In this document: positions 61,915-64,000 of the stretch, in pieces | Position numbering within the stretch: position 1 is the stretch's first letter | Layout of the letters: each line of letters starts with the position of its first letter | From: Paenibacillus zeisoli | GTDB taxonomy: Bacteria > Bacillota > Bacilli > Paenibacillales > Paenibacillaceae | Length of the DNA stretch: 64,000 nt | Direction of reading: 5' to 3' | NCBI RefSeq assembly: GCF_003994465.1 | Contig: NZ_RZNX01000003.1 | Location: forward strand, 186,234-250,233 | Translations under genes and position numbers: made by a program | The notes under the pieces: model-generated | The model's database searches: none | Told to the model about the DNA's origin: nothing | Seen by the model: the letters and a program-made list of their open reading frames with translations, nothing else

Positions 61915-62690
61915 GTCCAGCGCTTTGTGCACGTCCAGCGCTTGGCACGTCCAGCGCTTGGCACGTCCAGCGCTTGGCACGTCCAGTGCTTGGCACGTCC
62001 AGTGCTTGGCACGTCCAGTGCTTGGCACGTCCAGTGCTTGGCACGTCCAGTGCTTGGCACGTCCAGTGCTTGGCACGTCCAGTGCTTGGCACGTCCAGTG
62101 CTTGGCACGTCCAGTGCTTGGCACGTCCAGTGCTTGGCACGTCCAGTGCTTGGCACGTCCAGTGCTTGGCACGTCCAGTGCTTGGCACGTCCAGTGCTTG
62201 GCACGTCCAGTGCTTGGCACGTCCAGTGCTTGGCACGTCCAGTGCTTGGCACGTCCAGTGCTTGGCACGTCCAGTGCTTGGCACGTCCAGTGCTTGGCAC
62301 GTCCAGTGCTTGGCACGTCCAGTGCTTGGCACGTCCAGTGCTTGGCACGTCCAGTGCTTGGCACGTCCAGTGCTTGGCACGTCCAGTGCTTGGCACGTCC
62401 AGTGCTTGGCACGTCCAGTGCTTGGCACGTCCAGTGCTTGGCACGTCCAGTGCTTGGCACGTCCAGTGCTTGGCACGTCCAGTGCTTGGCACGTCCAGTG
62501 CTTGGCACGTCCAGTGCTTGGCACGTCCAGTGCTTGGCACGTCCAGTGCTTGGCACGTCCAGTGCTTGGCACGTCCAGTGCTTGGCACGTCCAGTGCTTG
62601 GCACGTCCAGTGCTTGGCACGTCCAGTGCTTGGCACGTCCAGTGCTTGGCACGTCCAGTGCTTGGCACGTCCAGTGCTTGGCACGTCCAG
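61915..62690. repeat. Tandem array of a 16-bp unit (about 48 copies)
   Basis: The unit is GTCCAGTGCTTGGCAC. From 61981 to 62684 there are 44 consecutive identical copies. They are preceded by three copies with GTCCAGCGCTTGGCAC (61933, 61949, 61965) and a diverged 18-bp copy at 61915. The array ends in a partial copy fused to a terminator stem at 62689. Because 16 is not a multiple of three and no frame has a stop, all six frames are open, giving artificial 16-residue repeats. No ribosome binding site belongs to any frame. Confidence 0.95.
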
Positions 62691-62734
62691 CAAAAGCGGC
62701 AGGCCGGGGAATCCCCTAGCCTGCCGCTTTTGCT
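62689..62734. terminator. Strong bidirectional terminator
   Basis: A perfect 16-bp stem AGCAAAAGCGGCAGGC / GCCTGCCGCTTTTGCT with an inner GGGG-AAT-CCCC pairing. The TTTT lies inside the outer stem on either strand. It ends the exported-protein gene on the minus strand. Confidence 0.85.
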
Positions 62735-62805
62735 TAATTTGAGAGAAGAATTTCTATTTACGCTCTTAAATACTAACTCTGGAGCCTCTTATTGTACTAC
62801 CCTTT

Positions 62806-64000
62806 CTAAACAGCCTTCTTCCCGATATAGATCAGATCGGCGAGGACCATAGCTGAGTATGGAATCGTAATAGACTTGCCAGTCTGAGCGGCCACCTGAG
62901 TGCCTAATGCCGCAAGTTGTACAAGCAGCTCCTGCTTGCTTTTTGCCGATTGAATGGCCGTAACCTTGCTCTGAAGCTTCTTCACTTCGGCCGACTTCGT
63001 AATCCACTGTTTGGCCTCACCGAGACGCACCAGCTCATCAAGATGATCTATGTCCATCGTCTCTTCAAGGGTTAACAAAGCCGATGTGCTGTTCCCTGCT
63101 GCATCGGTCGCAGTTACCTTCAGCGTATGCTTGCCAAGGGTCAGAGTCCAAGGAGCCACGCTGTCCGGGCTTGTAATCACTCTGCCATCCAGGGTATACA
63201 CCGTATTCTGCACCCTACTGCCTGTGTCTTCTACCTTTACCGCCGGAAGGGCTGCATCGGTCTGATAGAATGTGGCCCCAGCTGGGAGGGTAATGACTGG
63301 TCCCTGCTTGTCGATACGAATCACAATCGTCTTGGACGCCTCAACATTCCCCGCCTTGTCCACAGAGCGGTATTCCACTACAAATCTACCTTCTCCGGGT
63401 AGAGTTACGGGAGCGGAAGCGGCAATCCAATCGCCATCGTTCACGCGGTATTCGCTGCGTGCGACTCCCGTACCTACATCGTCAGCTGAGAAAGTCAGCG
63501 TCACATCCTTTGCGTTGTATTCCGCTTCGCCTGTCTTGCCGTCCACCGCAACCTGGGTCACAGGTGCAGACGTGTCGGCCAACTCAACTTCAGCCTCGGA
63601 GATCGTCTTAAGCTGATACGTACCCTTGAATATAGAAGAGATGCCTGTGATATTTACCGCGCTTCCCGCTGGATAACGCTGCTGAAATGCGGAAGCATCC
63701 ACCCCGGTTCTGCCATCCACCCTCACGTGTGTGACAGCTCCTTCCCCCGAAGCTGACGCTGCATCGAACTCGAATGAGCCGGCTGGGGAAGCGGTCTTAT
63801 AATTCTGAATGATCACATTCTGCAGCGTCACGCGCTGCCCTTGGTTGCTGTCCGTCAAAGAGGACTGGATCACTGGTGCCGGCAATTCGGCAGTCCCCTT
63901 CTTCTCGATCTTGACCGGACTCTCCAGCTCGATCTCACCATTATAGGTCGTCTTGGCCGCACTGATAACGATCTGATCACCTGCGTGATACCCGGCTGCA
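62806..64000 (-). CDS. Large exported multidomain protein, C-terminal part (cut by window end)
   Basis: The frame continues past 64000; about 398 C-terminal residues are visible. In order: an OB-like segment (GQRVTLQNVIIQNYKT...AGSAVNITGISSIFKGTYQL) of the kind found in extracellular nucleases; an OmpL47-like beta domain (GVARSEYRVNDGDW...YRSVDKAGNVEASKTI); an Ig-like domain with WTLTLGKHTLKVTATDAAGN; and a helical C-terminus (VKKLQSKVTAIQSAKSKQEL...AAQTGKSITIPYSAMVLADL) resembling the FIMAH module of Paenibacillus secreted enzymes. The catalytic domain is outside the window, so its activity cannot be named. Confidence 0.75.
   Translation of the reverse strand, partial: AAGYHAGDQIVISAAKTTYNGEIELESPVKIEKKGTAELPAPVIQSSLTDSNQGQRVTLQNVIIQNYKTASPAGSFEFDAASASGEGAVTHVRVDGRTGVDASAFQQRYPAGSAVNITGISSIFKGTYQLKTISEAEVELADTSAPVTQVAVDGKTGEAEYNAKDVTLTFSADDVGTGVARSEYRVNDGDWIAASAPVTLPGEGRFVVEYRSVDKAGNVEASKTIVIRIDKQGPVITLPAGATFYQTDAALPAVKVEDTGSRVQNTVYTLDGRVITSPDSVAPWTLTLGKHTLKVTATDAAGNSTSALLTLEETMDIDHLDELVRLGEAKQWITKSAEVKKLQSKVTAIQSAKSKQELLVQLAALGTQVAAQTGKSITIPYSAMVLADLIYIGKKAV

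Noticed and set aside
61915..62690. Possible CRISPR array
   Set aside because: The units are 16 bp, contiguous and identical with no spacers, and there are no cas genes.
61850..62852. Long overlapping open frames on both strands with 16-residue repeats
   Set aside because: They are a by-product of a stop-free 16-bp tandem repeat: all six frames are open, none has a ribosome binding site, and no frame is favoured.

Overview
The window looks like chromosomal DNA of a Paenibacillus-type member of the Bacillota. It has strong purine-rich ribosome binding sites, frequent GTG/TTG starts, clean hairpin terminators, an mreB-independent layout of short operons, and gene families typical of that group: stalk-domain proteins, PgmB with maltose phosphorylase, a YvaD/SMR/TetR set and a TcyP cystine carrier. 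This taxonomic call is an inference from gene content. No rRNA, tRNA, transposase or true CRISPR array was seen.

Layout. 1-12.1 kb is a type IV pilus region on the minus strand: pilB-pilT-pilC, a major pilin with its own promoter and terminator, and a prepilin peptidase cut by the window edge. Beside it are three further prepilin-like genes and, on the plus strand, a 1196-residue exported protein with Ig-like repeats. 12.3-14.4 kb holds a chemoreceptor. 14.5-29.4 kb is a maltodextrin regulon: malEFG (without an ATPase gene), an intracellular neopullulanase, pullulanase, a LacI-family regulator, beta-phosphoglucomutase and maltose phosphorylase. It is tied together by repeated AAACGTTT-type operators and a probable CcpA cre. 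29.5-44.6 kb is a mosaic of small units: LtrA with an apparent ATT start, small membrane proteins, a TetR/SMR/YvaD set, a diguanylate cyclase, a two-component system next to an M23 lipoprotein, a crystallin-fold protein and a pentapeptide-repeat protein. 44.8-50.3 kb has a cystine transporter and a beta-mannosidase with its LacI regulator.

The most distinctive part is 50.5-61.4 kb, a complete minus-strand operon for a two-component class II lantibiotic. Its order is alpha precursor, LanM1, beta precursor, LanM2, LanT with a C39 peptidase domain, a 48-residue glycine-rich membrane protein, then an ABC immunity pair (LanF, LanE). The alpha peptide carries a CTATVEC segment like the lipid II-binding ring of mersacidin, haloduracin alpha and lichenicidin alpha. 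The beta peptide ends in CPTSACTKSC, like lacticin 3147 A2. Both precursor-enzyme junctions carry a long hairpin, which suggests high precursor-to-enzyme ratios. No dedicated regulator is visible.

Just upstream of that operon lies a 0.77-kb tandem array of a 16-bp unit (44 identical copies plus variants) that is open in all six frames. Past it, the window ends inside a large exported multidomain protein.
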